The notes: generated by a model from the letters alone, not told the origin. Shown: positions 9,212 through 17,914, counted from the stretch's first letter. The stretch: DNA of 64,000 nt from Ardenticatenaceae bacterium (GCA_011525915.1 WYBM01000102.1:1-64000), one strand, 5' to 3'. A program made the numbers and translations.

Positions 9212-10195
9212 TTAATCTCTATCTTCCTTTTGCCGGCTGCCTGGGGCCAGGCCGCCAAACATATGCGCCATCATAGACGGTTGGCGCACATCAGGACGGT
9301 CACGCTCATCCCAATCATTTTCCTGGCGTTTAAGCAGCCATTTATCACGTTCATTGCTCAGCTTTTCTAACATGGCCGTCATTACCTCTGGTTCACCTTC
9401 GTAAATAAGGCGTCGCAGGTTGTGGAGTTCATGGCTGACGGCATCCAGCCAGTGCAAGGTGGCTTCCTTATCATTCAGGGCCATAAAGGCCATGGCTTTA
9501 TGGTATTCCAGGGGTAGGGTGGCGACACTAAATGGCAGCCCGGCAAAGCGCAGCATGTCACGCCAACTCTGGGATTGTTGCAAGGCCTTAAACACGGCCG
9601 CCGCCACCAGACCCGTCAGCGTGTCAGTCCCTTGTACCAGTCCGTCATATTCAGCAGCGTCAATAAAATACGGCCGGGCGCCCAACACCATGCCAAAATT
9701 GACGGCCGTTTCCACCGCCTGGGGGTCAGCCTCTGGCGCCGGCATCAGGCAAAACAGGCTGTTTTGGAAAAGATCAGCCGAAGCGATGGTATTTTCGGTA
9801 CGGCCGTCGGCCAGCCAGTTGGCGGCTAATACCGGCGACGCCCCTACGTAATGTCCCTGCCGTAAATACTGCTTGGCCCACTTCAGTCCCAACCCTTTTA
9901 AGTTTGAAAAATCCAGCACCAACGTATGTGACTGTATCTCCCCCCCTATAACCTGTAAGGTCTCTTCCAACTCAGACACAGGCGTGGTAATGACCAGCAG
10001 ATCGGCCCTGCTGGCCGCTTTATACAAACTTAACTCCAACTTGTCTACGGCTTTCACTTCCTCCAGGGCGGCTCGGGCAATTTCTGGCCGGGTATCATAC
10101 CCTACTACGGTCATCGACAGTTTTTCTTTAACCGCCAACCCAATGGAGACTCCGGTACGCCCCAGCCCAATGATGGTAATTGTTTGTGCTTTCAT
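9212..10195 (-). CDS. TyrA-like NAD(P)-binding dehydrogenase
   Basis: A 327-residue protein with a Rossmann dinucleotide site, IIGLGRTGVSIGLAV (residues 8-22), an acidic residue ending beta-2 (GYDTRPE), and the ADLLVITTPVSELEETL segment common in prephenate dehydrogenases. The second half looks helical, as in the TyrA dimerisation domain. Where TyrA enzymes have the catalytic His in a G-G-H-P motif, this protein reads VGASPVL, so prephenate may not be its substrate. It may form an operon with the HD and M50 genes upstream on the same strand, 167 bp away. A substrate cannot be assigned. Confidence 0.7.
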   Translation of the reverse strand: MKAQTITIIGLGRTGVSIGLAVKEKLSMTVVGYDTRPEIARAALEEVKAVDKLELSLYKAASRADLLVITTPVSELEETLQVIGGEIQSHTLVLDFSNLKGLGLKWAKQYLRQGHYVGASPVLAANWLADGRTENTIASADLFQNSLFCLMPAPEADPQAVETAVNFGMVLGARPYFIDAAEYDGLVQGTDTLTGLVAAAVFKALQQSQSWRDMLRFAGLPFSVATLPLEYHKAMAFMALNDKEATLHWLDAVSHELHNLRRLIYEGEPEVMTAMLEKLSNERDKWLLKRQENDWDERDRPDVRQPSMMAHMFGGLAPGSRQKEDRD

Positions 10196-10362
10196 CTTTC
10201 TCTCCGTCGCTGATATGTGGCCAGCACAGCCATCAGCTGTTTATCAGACGCCAGGTAAACCGCGCAAAGTTCTCAGATGTAAAAAGAGGCGTTTTCTCGC
10301 GGTTTACTCGAGTAATCGGCCGCGATTCGCTGGCTCTTTTTCCAAAACTTTTTGCCGATTAC

Positions 10363-10878
10363 CTAACTCTGGTTATCTGCCCATTGTAGGGCACGCAAAA
10401 GGCGCTCTTCACAGCTATCCTCTGCGGCCAGCACTTTTTCCTGATGCCGCCGGATGAGGGCAATGGTTAAAGGGTCACTACCTACATTGGTGGCCATCTT
10501 TGCGCCCCAGGCCGGGTGTTGGGCGCTGACCACAAACGGCCGCTGCCAGCCACGCCCATCACCGTCACCCCATACGGCCGTTCTCCCCGGCCACAGCAAG
10601 CCACCTAAAACCGCTACCACCCGGTCCACCAAGGTCACGTTTAGGTGGGTCTTGCCTACATCATGCAGCAGCGCCGCTTTAAGCAACGCTGGCTCATGAT
10701 GCCCCGCCTTTTGCAGCAGTTGCAGCACCCGCAGGCTGTGCCACTGGTCATTGGCCGGCAGCCGGGCAAACAATTCGGCTTCCGCCGGGGTCAGCACACG
10801 CTGCACCTCTGCCCAGGTTTCTACCGTTAAGGGATCACACCGTAACGCCTGCCACAACTGCCATACACGGTAACGCAT
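10363..10878 (-). CDS. HD-domain phosphohydrolase-like protein
   Basis: A 171-residue protein with the HD metal-site signature: a His in NDQWHSLRV, then the pair in ALLHDVGKTH. HD proteins of this size are usually metal-dependent phosphohydrolases, often acting on nucleotides. The end (RALQWADNQS) contains an Asp that may be the last ligand. It starts 3 bp after the stop of the M50 protease gene, so the two are almost certainly co-transcribed and translationally coupled. No partner domain is present. The substrate is unknown. Confidence 0.75.
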   Translation of the reverse strand: MRYRVWQLWQALRCDPLTVETWAEVQRVLTPAEAELFARLPANDQWHSLRVLQLLQKAGHHEPALLKAALLHDVGKTHLNVTLVDRVVAVLGGLLWPGRTAVWGDGDGRGWQRPFVVSAQHPAWGAKMATNVGSDPLTIALIRRHQEKVLAAEDSCEERLLRALQWADNQS

Positions 10879-10881
10879 GGG

Positions 10882-11556
10882 TTAAATAAACAGTGGCGCC
10901 AAACCACCCGTAAGCAATGGGTAGAAAAAGGCAAACACGGGCCTTAGAATTTCTGAAATAATATCCACACCAACGGCCGGTAATAAGAAAAAAGCACCCA
11001 AAAAAATCATGAAACTGTAACGGTAAAGCTGTTCTAACTGTACGGAAATATCGGGGGGTAAAATGCCCAGCAAAATGCGAAATCCATCCAGCGGTGGGAT
11101 CGGAATAAGGTTAAAGGCAAACAAAAGCAAATTATAATAAACACCTAAGGTCAAAAACGAGTAGAGGGAGGGCAGCACTTCTAAAGGCGGGGCCACACTA
11201 ACCAGGCCCAAACGAATAGGCAGCCCCATGAGCAAAGCCATGAGCAAATTGGCCAATGGTCCGGCGATGGCCACCAGGGCAAAAGCCCGGCGCGGATTGC
11301 CCCGGAAATACCGTGGATTCACCGGCGTAAACGCAAAGCCAAAGCCGATGATCAGGGCCATAATCATGCCGGTGCGGTCTAAATGGGGGATGGGGTTCAG
11401 GGTCATGCGGCCAACGGAGCGGGGTGTAGGGTCACCCAGGCGGTCAGCCACCACCGCATGCGCCAATTCATGATAGGCAAAGGCAAAAATCAAGACAATG
11501 ACAAAAGTAATGGCCGTGGGTATGGGATAATCTGCACCGCGTAAAAACAATAACAT
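10882..11556 (-). CDS. M50 family membrane metalloprotease (site-2 protease type)
   Basis: A 224-residue integral membrane zinc protease. The metal site is HELAH in AYHELAHAVVADRLGD, and the third ligand is the Asp of NLIPIPPLDGFRIL. At least four hydrophobic segments can be seen. There is no PDZ domain, so it resembles the small rhomboid-sized M50 group rather than RseP. The open frame starts at 11628, but the ATG at 11556 has AAGGA at a good distance and leads directly into the first membrane segment, so it is preferred. Such proteases cut membrane-bound regulators; its target here is not known. Confidence 0.85.
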   Translation of the reverse strand: MLLFLRGADYPIPTAITFVIVLIFAFAYHELAHAVVADRLGDPTPRSVGRMTLNPIPHLDRTGMIMALIIGFGFAFTPVNPRYFRGNPRRAFALVAIAGPLANLLMALLMGLPIRLGLVSVAPPLEVLPSLYSFLTLGVYYNLLLFAFNLIPIPPLDGFRILLGILPPDISVQLEQLYRYSFMIFLGAFFLLPAVGVDIISEILRPVFAFFYPLLTGGLAPLFI

Positions 11557-11691
11557 GAAAGGTGTTCCTTGTTTGTAAAATGATACGGCCGTGAAGTATA
11601 CCCCGCGTCTATAGGCGCGGCGAATCACATCATGCTTGTTTAGTTACGCCTTAGAATGGACAGTCATCTTCCTGCTAAATCCTTATTGCAG

Positions 11692-11719
11692 TTGCGCTGC
11701 CAAACAGCTTGCTTATAAT
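11692..11719 (+). promoter_or_regulatory. Promoter of the DUF951 gene; transcript nearly leaderless
   Basis: TATAAT (11714-11719) ends nine bases before the ATG at 11729, with TTGCGC (11692-11697) 16 bases upstream as a weak -35 box. A start about seven bases after the -10 box would leave only two or three untranslated bases. No Shine-Dalgarno sequence is present, in line with leaderless translation. Confidence 0.6.
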
Positions 11720-11728
11720 TCCAGCCTT

Positions 11729-11935
11729 ATGTATGTGGAAGTGCATGTGGGTGACATTGTGCGCCTGCGCAAGCCACACCCTTGTGGCAGTTATGAGTGG
11801 ACAGTTGTACGCATTGGTGCTGATATTGGGTTGGTGTGCCAGAGCTGCGGCCGAAAAGTCTTGTTACCACGAGGGACGTTTAACAAACGTCTCAAAACAT
11901 TTATCAAACGCGCTGATGAAAAAGAACCTGAATGA
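11729..11935 (+). CDS. DUF951 family protein
   Basis: A 68-residue protein starting MYVEVHVGDIVRLRKPHPCG and containing SYEWTVVRIGADIGLVCQSC, a close match to DUF951. The single C in PHPCG and the CQSC pair may bind a metal. The family is common in Firmicutes and Chloroflexota; its function is unknown, though the fold looks like a small beta barrel. The longer open frame from 11636 is rejected because a consensus -10 box sits in it. The stop overlaps the start of the GT2 gene by 4 bp (ATGA), so the two are translationally coupled. Confidence 0.85.
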   Translation: MYVEVHVGDIVRLRKPHPCGSYEWTVVRIGADIGLVCQSCGRKVLLPRGTFNKRLKTFIKRADEKEPE

Positions 11936-13479
11936 TTGCTCTGGTTGTTGTCGTTTATTGGCTGACGCTGATAGCGTTGTCCGTCTATGGGCTGCTGGGG
12001 TTGTACACACTCTGGCAATATTGGCGCCATCGCCATGATACCTTTCCGGTGCCGCCACTCCCCGCTAATCCTCCTTCTGTAACTGTTCAACTTCCCATTT
12101 TTAATGAACCGTTTGTGGTCAAACGGCTCGTCCATGCGGCCGTGCGGCTGCACTATCCCCGGCACCGGCTGCAAATACAGGTCATCGATGATTCCACCGA
12201 TAATACCACTACCAAAGCAGCGCGGTTGGTGGCCTATTACCGACGCAAGGGGATCAACATCTCGCTGGTACACCGGGCGGAGCGTGCAGGCTACAAAGCG
12301 GGCGCGCTGGCCCATGCCATGAGCACCGCCACCGGCGACTTTATGGCTATTTTTGACGCTGATTTTCAACCACAGCCAGATTTTTTGCAGCAAACGATCC
12401 CTCATTTTATAGACAACGGCCGTCTGGGCATGATCCAGACCCGCTGGGGACATTTAAATGATGCCGCTTCGGCGCTGACGGCCGTGCAAGCCATTGCCCT
12501 GGACAAACACTTCATCATGGAGCAGACCGTACGCCACCGTGCCAACCTTTTCCCCAAATTTAACGGCGCCGGCGGCGTCTGGCGGCGCGCCTGCCTGGAA
12601 GACGCCGGCGGCTGGCAAACGGATACCATCTGTGAAGATTTATGCCTGAGCATCCGCGCCTTACTCCAGGGCTGGCGCTTTCGTTTTCTGCCCCACGTGA
12701 TCACACCGGCAGAACTGCCAGCCACCATCGGTGCCTACAAAAGCCAACAGGCCCGTTGGGCCAAGGGCTCTTTGCAATGCCTGCGCAAATATGCCTGGCC
12801 CATTCTTACGGCGCATGAACAGTCGCTGGCCGCCCGGCTGTATGCCCTGCTCACCATGTCTGCGTATTGTACACACGGCCTGGTCATCCTACTGCTGCTG
12901 CTGCAAATCCCTCTGATAGTATGGGACATTCAGCTCTCATCGTGGTTATGGCTGTTTACGCTGATCGGCCTGGGCCAACCTCTGCTTTTTATCATGGGCC
13001 AGCAGGTACTCTACCCCAACTGGTTAGGCCGTTTGCGCCATTTCCCGGCGCTGCTGCTGGTGGCGGCAGGCATGGCGCCCACAGGAACACGCGCCATCTT
13101 ACAGACGCTGCTTGGTCATCACCACCCCTTTGTTCGTACCCCAAAACAAGGAGACCAAAACAGGATCGCGGATGACGCCGCTCCTATAGACTGGATCGTC
13201 CTGGCTGAGCTGTTTCTGGCGCTTTATGCCCTGGCTGGCATCATGCTGGCGGCCAGTCATCATCATGCCGGGTCACTACTGTTTCTGGCCACGTGTATGC
13301 TGGGCTTTGGGTATGTCGCGCTGCTCACGTTGCAAGAAGCCACAACCACCAACCGGTTTCCGTTACGCTCGTTCCGTCTGCGCCACTCCCCCGTAAAACA
13401 AGTGGAACCCTCTACTGTGCAAATTCACACCCCTGAACCCCTCCCTTTTGAACAAAACTCTCTCAACAGAATCATATAA
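11932..13479 (+). CDS. Processive GT2 glycosyltransferase, cellulose/mannan synthase-like
   Basis: A 515-residue inner-membrane glycosyltransferase. One N-terminal membrane helix (residues 3-30) is followed by a GT-A domain with VQLPIFNEP, IDDSTDNTT, the metal-binding DAD of AIFDADFQPQ, the ED of TICEDLCLS and the processive-enzyme motif QQARW. Four or so membrane helices follow after about residue 300. This layout is that of CslA-type enzymes and bacterial relatives that extend and export beta-linked polysaccharides or glycosylate lipids. There is no PilZ domain. It overlaps the DUF951 gene by 4 bp. The sugar is not determinable. Confidence 0.88.
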   Translation: MIALVVVVYWLTLIALSVYGLLGLYTLWQYWRHRHDTFPVPPLPANPPSVTVQLPIFNEPFVVKRLVHAAVRLHYPRHRLQIQVIDDSTDNTTTKAARLVAYYRRKGINISLVHRAERAGYKAGALAHAMSTATGDFMAIFDADFQPQPDFLQQTIPHFIDNGRLGMIQTRWGHLNDAASALTAVQAIALDKHFIMEQTVRHRANLFPKFNGAGGVWRRACLEDAGGWQTDTICEDLCLSIRALLQGWRFRFLPHVITPAELPATIGAYKSQQARWAKGSLQCLRKYAWPILTAHEQSLAARLYALLTMSAYCTHGLVILLLLLQIPLIVWDIQLSSWLWLFTLIGLGQPLLFIMGQQVLYPNWLGRLRHFPALLLVAAGMAPTGTRAILQTLLGHHHPFVRTPKQGDQNRIADDAAPIDWIVLAELFLALYALAGIMLAASHHHAGSLLFLATCMLGFGYVALLTLQEATTTNRFPLRSFRLRHSPVKQVEPSTVQIHTPEPLPFEQNSLNRII

Positions 13480-13513
13480 CCCCCTCTTAATCCATTAAGA
13501 TACTTTCGCGCCA

Positions 13514-13548
13514 TGTAAATAATTACAATATCTTTGTAAATAATTCTA
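13514..13548. promoter_or_regulatory. Two operator-like sites 21 bp apart
   Basis: TGTAAATAATTACA (13514-13527), an imperfect palindrome, is followed by TGTAAATAATTCTA (13535-13548). The starts are 21 bp apart, two helical turns. They lie directly upstream of a -35 box at 13558, in a position suited to an activator. The surrounding 80 bp are much richer in A and T than the rest of the region. Confidence 0.5.
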
Positions 13549-13557
13549 AGATATAGC

Positions 13558-13586
13558 TTGACATTATTTAGATTTTCAATTACTAT
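13558..13586 (+). promoter_or_regulatory. Promoter of the DUF4097 island
   Basis: TTGACA (13558-13563), 17 bases, then TACTAT (13581-13586). Transcription would begin near 13593, leaving a leader of about 70 nt before the ATG at 13663. The gap 13480-13662 holds this promoter, the operator-like pair and nothing else recognisable. Confidence 0.7.
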
Positions 13587-13662
13587 GTCACTATCTTTTT
13601 CAGTGGCAAGAGGGTCACCTGTATAAACCAGGCCCAACATTGCTAAGGCTAAGCGACATACT

Positions 13663-14349
13663 ATGAAGCAGTTACACTATGAAGAACCCCTGCCCCCCAC
13701 AGGCGGCAGCCTGAACTTACACGTGGAAGCCGGCCGGGCCGAAGTTCGTCCCCATGACGGCCACATCGTCACCATTGACGCCAAGGTAGAAAACGCCGCG
13801 GTCACCGTCAGCCGTGAAGATGCCACCGTCTATGTGCGGGCTGCTCGAAGCTACGAACAGGCCGAGAATGCATCCAAACGTAAGCGTTTATTCAACGGCC
13901 GTTTACACTGTGAAGTCACCCTCATCATTCATGTTCCCGCCCATTGTGAAATAAATGCCCAAATGATTGCCGGCAGGTTGGTCATCAGCGGCATTACAGC
14001 CCCGGTCACCGCCCGTGTTACCAGCGGTGACGCCACGCTTTCAGACCTGGGCGGCCCTATATACGCCAAAATAACGACCGGTAGACTATCCTATGAAGGT
14101 ATTTTGGCCCCGACTAAGCATCGCTTCGAAACCGTCACCGGCGATATCTGCTTGTATCTGCACAAGGAACCGGCGGCCCACTTAGATGCGGCCACCACCA
14201 TTGGTAGCCTGCAATGTGACTTTCCCCTTCGCCAGCAGCACCGGGAGCGTCATATTGTTGGGGAGCGGCTGCGGGGCGTGCTTGGCACGGGCGAAGGCCA
14301 CATCAAAGCCAAGGTGACAACGGGCAGTTTCCAATTGGAACAGGCCTAG
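13663..14349 (+). CDS. DUF4097-type beta-solenoid protein
   Basis: A 228-residue protein with no signal peptide or membrane segment. The second half consists of short beta-strand repeats such as VTARVTSGDATLSDLGGP, IYAKITTGRLSYEG and KHRFETVTGDICLYL, the pattern of DUF4097 (adhesin-like right-handed solenoids). Relatives such as LiaX and YvlB in Firmicutes act in the envelope stress response. It is the first gene of an island in which the next solenoid gene (15329-16573) is related. The function is inferred only from family and neighbourhood. Confidence 0.7.
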   Translation: MKQLHYEEPLPPTGGSLNLHVEAGRAEVRPHDGHIVTIDAKVENAAVTVSREDATVYVRAARSYEQAENASKRKRLFNGRLHCEVTLIIHVPAHCEINAQMIAGRLVISGITAPVTARVTSGDATLSDLGGPIYAKITTGRLSYEGILAPTKHRFETVTGDICLYLHKEPAAHLDAATTIGSLQCDFPLRQQHRERHIVGERLRGVLGTGEGHIKAKVTTGSFQLEQA

Positions 14350-14482
14350 TATCAGTGGTCAGTAATCAGTGGTCAGTGGTCAGTGGTCAGTGGTCAGTAC
14401 TGGCCTACCTCTGGACTGATTACTGAACAGTGATGACTGATTACTTGGTAAAAGTCCAAAGTTACTTTTGAACGAACCCTAA
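14350..14482. repeat. TCAGT-type intergenic repeat, copy 3
   Basis: It begins right after the upstream stop codon with several GGTCAGT heptamers in tandem, then TACTGGCCTACCTCTGGA (the core in reverse orientation), then TGATTACTGAACAGTGATGA. The last 70 bp, up to GAACCCTAAG, are nearly identical to 40329-40400. The final bases reach the Shine-Dalgarno sequence of the DUF2089 gene. Confidence 0.8.
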
Positions 14483-14494
14483 GGAGCTAGATGT

Positions 14495-14869
14495 ATGAAC
14501 CCAGTCATTGGTCAATGTCCTATTTGCAATGATACCTTGCACGTCACGCGGCTGCACTGCCGCAACTGTGACACAACCATTGAAGGGCATTTTTCGTTAG
14601 GCCGCCTGTATGAGCTGACCCCAGAGCAATTGAGCTTTGTGGAGACGTTTATGAAATGCGAAGGCAAAATCAACCGTGTAGAACAAGAAATTGGGCTTTC
14701 TTACCCGGCAGTGCGCAGCCGCCTGACAGAAGTGATCAAGGCTATGGGCTTTGAAGTAGGCGAAGCGCCTCAGGAATTGACACCTGATGAGCGAAAGCAA
14801 ATTCTGGCAGATTTAAGCGCCGGTAAAATCACCTCCGATGAAGCCATGGCCTTGCTTCGCGGAGAATAA
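14495..14869 (+). CDS. DUF2089 family regulator-like protein
   Basis: A 124-residue protein with a zinc-ribbon-like start (CPIC at residues 8-11, CRNC at 26-29), then a helical part reading ELTPEQLSFVETFMKCEGKI and IGLSYPAVRSRLTEVI, which looks like a helix-turn-helix. It ends in a SHOCT-like helical pair, ILADLSAGKITSDEAMALL. This is the DUF2089 layout; members are thought to be DNA-binding regulators. AAGGAG lies eight bases before the ATG. The gene next to it encodes the same C-terminal module at its N-terminus, 21 bp downstream, so both are in one operon. Confidence 0.82.
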   Translation: MNPVIGQCPICNDTLHVTRLHCRNCDTTIEGHFSLGRLYELTPEQLSFVETFMKCEGKINRVEQEIGLSYPAVRSRLTEVIKAMGFEVGEAPQELTPDERKQILADLSAGKITSDEAMALLRGE

Positions 14870-14890
14870 ATAGCAGGTTGGAGGAATCTT

Positions 14891-15286
14891 ATGTCCACAA
14901 GTCGCATGGAAATTTTAGAATTGTTAGCCAAGGGCAAAATTTCAGCCGATGAGGCTGCTGATTTATTGAGCAAACCAGCAGAAACGGCAACGGCCGTGCC
15001 CGCCAAAGTTATCACCCCCGAATCAGCACTTAAAGCGGCCGGTGATGGCCAAAAGCCTTCCTGGCTGCATGTACGTGTGCGTGACATGGCATCCGGACGC
15101 AACAAAGTCACTGTGAATGTTCCGCTGGGCTTTGTCAAATTGGGTCTGAAGATTGGTGGCCGCCTGGCTCCGGAACTTCACGAGCTAAACTGGCATGATG
15201 TAGAAGACATGATGATGCAGCCCGGTGTCCTGGTAGACGTAGAAAACGAAGAAGGCGGTGAACACGTACAAGTGTTTATTGATTGA
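14891..15286 (+). CDS. SHOCT-like module protein, LiaX/YvlB N-terminal type (copy 1)
   Basis: A 131-residue soluble protein. Residues 5-27 hold ILELLAKGKISADEAADLL, the SHOCT-like helical pair, followed by a linker and a C-terminal domain with HVRVRDMASGRNKVTVNVPL and FVKLGLKIGGRLAPEL. It has a full paralogue at 17915-18298 with the same architecture (RVRITELSSGRNKVNVNIP there). It is preceded by GGAGG and lies between the DUF2089 gene and a DUF4097 gene. The function is unknown; relatives with DUF4097 are linked to envelope stress. Confidence 0.75.
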   Translation: MSTSRMEILELLAKGKISADEAADLLSKPAETATAVPAKVITPESALKAAGDGQKPSWLHVRVRDMASGRNKVTVNVPLGFVKLGLKIGGRLAPELHELNWHDVEDMMMQPGVLVDVENEEGGEHVQVFID

Positions 15287-15328
15287 GTGATTGGGCTTTA
15301 ACCCAATGACCAATATCGGTGTATGACA

Positions 15329-16573
15329 ATGGCTGAACAAAAATTCTTTACCTCAAAGACACCACAGATTACGATCCCTAACTGCAGCGGTGACCTGGTT
15401 ATACAAGCGGGTATGGAAACGGCCGTTATCGTCAAGGGTGATGACGCCGTGGTGCAGGAAACGCCGGACCATTTGACCATCAGCAGCAACGGTGATCTGA
15501 AAATCATCCTCCCGGCCGAAGCCAGCCTGGGCATTGAGGCTGTCAGCGGTGACCTGGTCATCAGAAACATCAGCGGTGATGTGAGCCTGGGTGACATTCG
15601 TGGTGACGCTGTCCTCCATGGGTCAGGGCTCGCCAAGATCAACACCATTCATGGTGACCTGTCTGTGAAAAATGCCAACGGCCGTATCAGCGCCCAAACC
15701 ATTCACGGTGACGCGGCCTTGCAGCGGGTGAGCGACGTGGCCATTCAGACCATCCATGGCGACCTTTCCGCGCACGTGGTAGAAGGCAGCCTTGACTTGC
15801 AAGAAGGCCATGGCGACGTCAGCTTGCGCTCTGTTAATGCCAGCGTTACCATCCACAAAGGGGCACGTGATGTTAACCTGCGCAACCTGGGTGGGCAGAC
15901 AAGTGTCAAAAATATCAAGGGCGATATTCGCCTCTTTGGTGGGCTGAGCGCCACCACCCACACCTTTGAAGCCGCCGGGGACATCATTGTGCGTTGGCCG
16001 TCTGATGCCCCGCTTAATTTCGCCGCTACCGCCCCCCACATTGTCAACCGGCTGTCTTTGGAAAAAGAAGTAGAGGCGGCCAACACTCTCACCGGCCGTA
16101 TTGGCGATGGCGAAACAACCGCTACCTTTACGGCCAAGGGGCGCATTATGTTAAAGGAGGAGCACCTCGTGGACAAACGATGGACAGATGCCACAAGTGA
16201 TGATTTTTCGTTTGGCTTTGATTTTGCTGATCTTGGCACACAAATCGGCCGCCAGGTCAATGAAGCCATTTCTGGTCTCACCGCACAGATTGAAAGCAAA
16301 TTCGGCCCTGATTTTGCAGAAAAGATGGGAAAAAAGGCTGCCGAGAAGGCAGAAAAGGCCGCCCGCCAGGTTGAACGGGCGGCCGAACGAGCCCGCCAGC
16401 AGGCCGAACGGCAGGCAGGCCGCCCTGCGGCCCCCGATCGCCCTGCCGCACCGGTCCGGCCTGCGGCAAAAGCCAAAGCTTCACCCGAAGAGCAGCTTAA
16501 AATCTTAAAGATGGTGGAGCAGGGCATTATCTCGCCGGATGAGGCAGCCACTTTGTTAGAGGCGTTGGAGTAG
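15329..16573 (+). CDS. DUF4097 beta-solenoid with C-terminal SHOCT-like module
   Basis: A 414-residue protein. Residues 15-230 are short repeats built on G-D steps, for example SGDLVIRNISGDVSLGDIRG and INTIHGDLSVKNANG, a regular beta-solenoid. A charged helical stretch rich in Ala, Arg, Glu and Gln follows (about 320-385, with PAAPDRPAAPVRPAA), then the SHOCT-like pair ILKMVEQGIISPDEAATLL at the very end. No signal peptide is seen. An in-frame ATG two codons upstream is an alternative start. It lies 42 bp after the SHOCT-like gene, in the same orientation. A role in envelope stress, with the solenoid as sensor or scaffold, is inferred. Confidence 0.75.
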   Translation: MAEQKFFTSKTPQITIPNCSGDLVIQAGMETAVIVKGDDAVVQETPDHLTISSNGDLKIILPAEASLGIEAVSGDLVIRNISGDVSLGDIRGDAVLHGSGLAKINTIHGDLSVKNANGRISAQTIHGDAALQRVSDVAIQTIHGDLSAHVVEGSLDLQEGHGDVSLRSVNASVTIHKGARDVNLRNLGGQTSVKNIKGDIRLFGGLSATTHTFEAAGDIIVRWPSDAPLNFAATAPHIVNRLSLEKEVEAANTLTGRIGDGETTATFTAKGRIMLKEEHLVDKRWTDATSDDFSFGFDFADLGTQIGRQVNEAISGLTAQIESKFGPDFAEKMGKKAAEKAEKAARQVERAAERARQQAERQAGRPAAPDRPAAPVRPAAKAKASPEEQLKILKMVEQGIISPDEAATLLEALE

Positions 16574-16592
16574 GGCGCGCCAGGTGGACGGC

Positions 16593-16706
16593 ACCAGTAA
16601 TCAGAAGTCAGTAATCAGAAGTCAGTAATCAGTTTTCAGTAGACCATTTCCAGAGGCAGGCCAACACTGAAAACTGCACACTGATTACTGAAAACTGATA
16701 CTAGCA
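16593..16706. repeat. TCAGT-type intergenic repeat, copy 4
   Basis: ACCAGTAATCAGAAGTCAGT forms the left arm, and CTGATTACTGAAAACTGATA followed by CTAG the right. The core reads GACCATTTCCAGAGGCAGGCC (16642-16662), as in copies 1 and 8. It fills the gap before the GNAT gene. Confidence 0.8.
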
Positions 16707-16749
16707 TGTTCATTGCTTGCATTGGTGATAGTTGATGTAGAATTATGGC

Positions 16750-17739
16750 ATGATCATCACGTCACCAACCCATGAACAACCCAAAAGTGGGCCTCGCCCT
16801 ATTAACCTGAACCGGGATGTTCCCCAGGTGTTGAAGCTGTTGGAGGTCGTTTTTAGTGGGACGCTGGACGTCGAAGGGCAGCGAATGCTTTCAAACTCGG
16901 CGCGGGCCAGCGAAGGATCTTCTTTTTTATGGCGGTTAAACCCGGCAGCAGGCAAGCTGGCTCTGGGGTTTGTATGGGAAGAACACGGCCGTATCGTCGG
17001 CAACGTGACGGTGCTGACCACCAAAGTACCAGGGCGTTACCTGGTGGTTAACATGGCCGTGCATCCGGAGTACCGGCGACAAGGCATTGCCCGCTTGTTG
17101 ATGGCCCAGGTGCAAAAGATGGTCCAGCAGCGACACGGCCGTCAGATTTTGTTGCAGGTCGTCAAGGAAAATGCGCCGGCCATAGCACTTTACAAATCAC
17201 TTGGTTTTGTCACCCTGGGCAGCATGACAGCCTGGCATTCATCGGTGGCCCGGCTGCGGCCCATAGAGCCAACGCCAGACATGCCGGTTCCCCGCATTCG
17301 TGAACTGCGGGGTCACGAGTGGCAAAAAGCATTTGCCCTGGACCGGATGTGCCTGCACCCGGACTTAAACTGGCCGGAAGTGCTGCCGCCAGACGTGTAC
17401 AAAACAACGCTGTGGGGCCGGTTTGCCAATTTTGTCAACGGCCGTCGCGCCGAAAGCTGGGTGACTGATGATGAAAACAATCAATTAACCGGGCTGCTGC
17501 ACATAGCCAGCGAATGGGCCCAGGCCCACACCACGCTCATTCGGGTACAGCCGGCGCGGCAGGGGCAGCTGACACGGCCGTTGGTGGCCAAGATGGTGCG
17601 CCGCCTGCAGCAGATGCCTCGCCGCAACGTGCGCATAGAGCACCCGGATCATGATGAACTGATGAATGACCTGCTGCGCACCGCCAATTTCACACCGCGG
17701 CGCACCCTGACACATATGCGTTTAGACCTGGATATCTAA
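16750..17739 (+). CDS. GNAT acetyltransferase, probably with two GNAT domains
   Basis: A 329-residue protein. The first half has a complete GNAT core: GRIVGNVTVLTTKV, NMAVHPEYRRQGIARLL (the acetyl-CoA pyrophosphate loop, R/Q-x-x-G-x-A), then IALYKSLGFVTLG. The second half (about residues 175-329) has a similar length and a pattern like a degenerate GNAT fold without the acetyl-CoA signature. TAGAAT (16738-16743) ends six bases before the ATG and there is no Shine-Dalgarno sequence, so the mRNA is probably leaderless. It sits inside the SHOCT/DUF4097 island. The substrate is unknown. Confidence 0.8.
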   Translation: MIITSPTHEQPKSGPRPINLNRDVPQVLKLLEVVFSGTLDVEGQRMLSNSARASEGSSFLWRLNPAAGKLALGFVWEEHGRIVGNVTVLTTKVPGRYLVVNMAVHPEYRRQGIARLLMAQVQKMVQQRHGRQILLQVVKENAPAIALYKSLGFVTLGSMTAWHSSVARLRPIEPTPDMPVPRIRELRGHEWQKAFALDRMCLHPDLNWPEVLPPDVYKTTLWGRFANFVNGRRAESWVTDDENNQLTGLLHIASEWAQAHTTLIRVQPARQGQLTRPLVAKMVRRLQQMPRRNVRIEHPDHDELMNDLLRTANFTPRRTLTHMRLDLDI

Positions 17740-17837
17740 TATCAGTTTTCAGTAATCAGCAGACAGTTATCAGTAGGGCCTAACGCCAGTAAATGTCCAC
17801 TGAAAACTGGTTACTGACTTCTGATTACTGGTACCAG
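17740..17837. repeat. TCAGT-type intergenic repeat, copy 5
   Basis: It reads ATCAGTTTTCAGTAATCAG, then the core TAACGCCAGTAAATGTCC, then ACTGAAAACTGGTTACTGAC and CTGATTACTGGTACCAG. Its reverse complement is almost identical to 61897-61998, so these two are one subfamily in opposite orientation. Confidence 0.85.
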
Positions 17838-17914
17838 GGCAAGACGGGCAAGAGCAACCTTTTGTTTACTGGAGCCTGTTTGTCCCTAAACCTGAGCAAA
17901 AGAGGATTGTAACA

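Noticed and set aside
14350..14482. A short CRISPR or direct-repeat array made of GGTCAGT
   Set aside because: The units are 7 bp with no spacers, and the same words form the dispersed TCAGT repeat.
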